Shown here piece by piece: positions 62,561-64,000 of a stretch of 64,000 bases of DNA. Every line of letters begins with the position of its first letter. Position 1 is the stretch's first letter. The DNA comes from Caldilineae bacterium (GTDB taxonomy: Bacteria > Chloroflexota > Anaerolineae > Epilineales > Epilineaceae). Both the position numbers and the translations under genes were made by a program. The notes under the pieces were generated by a model. That model was given only the letters and a program-made list of their open reading frames with translations. It did no database searches and was not told where the DNA came from. Location: assembly GCA_020634625.1 (NCBI GenBank), contig JACKBJ010000017.1, positions 15,967 to 79,966 on the forward strand. Reading direction: 5' to 3'.

Positions 62561-64000
62561 ATGTCCGGAACCGGCTCCGCCGACCGGAAGCGCCTGGCCC
62601 TTCCGCTGGCCCTGTCGATCGGCCTCGGCCTGCTGGTCGGGTCCCAAGCACCCGCCGAGAAGGTCCGGGCCCAGGCGACGGGCGCCTACGTGATCGCCGA
62701 CACCTGGGCCAGCGTCGCGGCGCCCCGACCGGCCGACAGCTGGCCGGCCGCCTCGGGCCTGGCCATCGACGCCGCCCGCCGCATCTACGTCGCCGACGCC
62801 GCCGAGGCGCGCATCAGCGTCATCGAGCCGGCCGGCGCGGTCCGGCTGCTGGGCGATGGCGCCGACCTGGGCCTGGTCGAGCCGCGCGACCTGGCGGTGG
62901 ACGCGGCCCGAAGCCGGCTCTACGTGGCCGATCCCGGCCTGGGCGGCGTCGCCGTCCTGGGCCTGGACGGCGCGCGCATCGCGGTCTGGCCCGGCGTCGA
63001 AGCCATCACCGGCCTCGGCGTGGCGCCCGACGGGCGGGTGCTGGCCGGCGCCGCCCTGGCCGGCGAGGTGCGCCGCTTCGAGCCGGACGGAACGCCGCTC
63101 GCGCCCATCCGCGCCGTGACGCAGGGCGCCGGCGCGCGCATCACCGGCCTCGACGTCGCCGCCGACGGCAGCCTGGTGGTGCTCGACGCCACCCGACCCC
63201 AGCTGCTGCGCTTCGACCCGCGGGGCGCTCGGCTCGACCCGATCGCGCTGCCCTCGACCTTCGTCGACGTGGTCGCCGACTACAGCCTGGGCATCTTCAC
63301 GCGCCAATGGTACTGGTTCACCGACGCCGCCGGCCTGCACGCCTACGACCCGCTGCGCGACCAGTGGCAGCTGGCCGACGGCCTCGACGGGCTCGACCGT
63401 CTGGCGGTCTACCCGCCGCTCGGCATTGTCGTCGCTCGGCCCGGCGCCAGCGGGTCGCGGGTGCACCGCTTCGACTACCGGTTGATCGACCTGGATCGGG
63501 CGCGCCCGGCGGCCAGCTGGGGCAGCGCGGTCGAGATCCCGGGCCGGCTGGAGAGCCCGGACCGGATCCAGGTCGGCGCCGACGGCCGGGTCTACCTGCT
63601 CGACCGTTGGCCCCGGGTCCAACGCTTCGGCCCCAACGGCGCGGTGCAGGGCCAGCTGCTGCCCGGATTCCAGCCGGCGGCGGTCGAGGTGGCGGCCGAC
63701 GGCCGGCTCTTCGTCGCCGACGGAGGGCGCCTGCTGGAAGCCTACGCGGCCGACGGCACGCTGCGCTGGCAGCAGTCCCTCGAGAACCTGAGACCGAGCA
63801 CCGCCGGCCTGGCGCTCGACCCGGCCGGGGAGTCCCTGGCCCTGCTCGACGCGGCGCAGGACCGCATCCTGCGCTTCGCGGCGGCCGACGGCCGGCCGCT
63901 CGGCGGCGAGGCGCTGCCCGCGCCCGAGCGGGGGAGCGACGTCTGGGCCGATCTGGCGGCGGGCGCCGACGGCACCCTGCACGCGCTGGACCTGGGCGGG
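62561..64000 (+). CDS. Exported NHL-like beta-propeller protein, 3' end beyond window
   Basis: The frame opens with an ATG at 62561 and is still open at the last base, giving at least 480 residues. A signal peptide spans about 1-40 (LALPLALSIGLGLLVGSQAP, cleaved near AQA). Propeller repeats follow with the NHL pattern: ASGLAIDAARRIYVADAAEA, PRDLAVDAARSRLYVADPG, ITGLGVAPDGRVLAGAA, PDRIQVGADGRVYLLDRWP and VEVAADGRLFVADGGRLLEA. It resembles the propeller protein at 36-38 kb in style. It lies 74 bases downstream of the CxxCH propeller gene, beyond a strong hairpin, so it may be transcribed separately. Confidence 0.85.
   Translation, partial: MSGTGSADRKRLALPLALSIGLGLLVGSQAPAEKVRAQATGAYVIADTWASVAAPRPADSWPAASGLAIDAARRIYVADAAEARISVIEPAGAVRLLGDGADLGLVEPRDLAVDAARSRLYVADPGLGGVAVLGLDGARIAVWPGVEAITGLGVAPDGRVLAGAALAGEVRRFEPDGTPLAPIRAVTQGAGARITGLDVAADGSLVVLDATRPQLLRFDPRGARLDPIALPSTFVDVVADYSLGIFTRQWYWFTDAAGLHAYDPLRDQWQLADGLDGLDRLAVYPPLGIVVARPGASGSRVHRFDYRLIDLDRARPAASWGSAVEIPGRLESPDRIQVGADGRVYLLDRWPRVQRFGPNGAVQGQLLPGFQPAAVEVAADGRLFVADGGRLLEAYAADGTLRWQQSLENLRPSTAGLALDPAGESLALLDAAQDRILRFAAADGRPLGGEALPAPERGSDVWADLAAGADGTLHALDLGG

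Overview
The window is high-GC bacterial DNA (about 70 percent by eye) with dense, operon-like gene packing. It most resembles a Chloroflexota genome, perhaps an Anaerolineae/Ardenticatenia/Caldilineae-type lineage. The clues are exported proteins with TPT/PTP-rich linkers, the recurring (Y/F)LPLLLR-like motif in three exported proteins, stand-alone beta-propeller and vWA surface proteins, and an ECF sigma/anti-sigma pair with Chloroflexota-style architecture. This is inference from protein style; there is no rRNA, tRNA, CRISPR array or insertion sequence in the window.

Layout. 1-3.9 kb: the end of a YugP-type zinc protease gene, a membrane-anchored FecR-like protein, and a convergent BchI-BchD-type chelatase subunit. 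4.0-6.7 kb: a histidine kinase, an OmpR-type response regulator and a second OmpR-type regulator with a degenerate receiver. 6.7-18.5 kb: a compact exopolysaccharide operon with an O-antigen-ligase/Wzy-like polymerase carrying TPRs, a Wzx-like flippase, a GT2, two GT4s, a GT4-GT2 fusion and a WbaP-type initiating phosphoglycosyltransferase. 18.6-26.1 kb: two small membrane/LysM proteins, a secreted nuclease, a frameshifted OB-fold gene, homocysteine methyltransferase (-), a lytic transglycosylase and an RluA-type pseudouridine synthase. 26.2-31.2 kb (-): ECF sigma factor, anti-sigma factor and a triple-vWA exported protein. 31.3-38.8 kb: ligA, a TfoX-N protein, an EEP-family hydrolase, a lipoprotein and a propeller protein. 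38.8-42.4 kb (-): an iron-uptake operon made of a membrane-anchored DtxR-FeoA-FeoA fusion and a FeoB split into GTPase and permease genes, headed by a sigma-70-like promoter that abuts a near-perfect DtxR-family operator. 42.4-50.6 kb (-): a zincin-like lipoprotein, a kelch lipoprotein, a CRTAC1/ASPIC protein, a pentaheme cytochrome-TPR protein and a DsbA-like lipoprotein. 50.7-64 kb: a TlpA-type thioredoxin, a HEAT-like membrane protein (-), mobA (-), asnB, gdhA, a receiver/PEP-binding protein and two exported propeller proteins, the last cut by the window end.

The most interesting locus is the DsbA-like gene at 49565-50524 (-). Its reading frame is open except for one TGA that falls exactly where the first active-site cysteine of CxxC belongs (TGA-Pro-Tyr-Cys). 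Seven bases after the TGA there is a perfect hairpin whose apical loop contains GU, as a bacterial SECIS does. I read it as a probable selenocysteine (UxxC) DsbA lipoprotein. It heads an operon with a multiheme cytochrome and faces a divergent TlpA-like thioredoxin.

The iron operon forms a self-contained circuit in which the fused regulator probably controls its own operon. The two-component genes sit directly upstream of the polysaccharide genes and are candidates for their control. Promoter-like elements recur as TTGnnn-N16/17-TAnnnT or extended TGC-TATACT, which suggests ordinary sigma-70 transcription.
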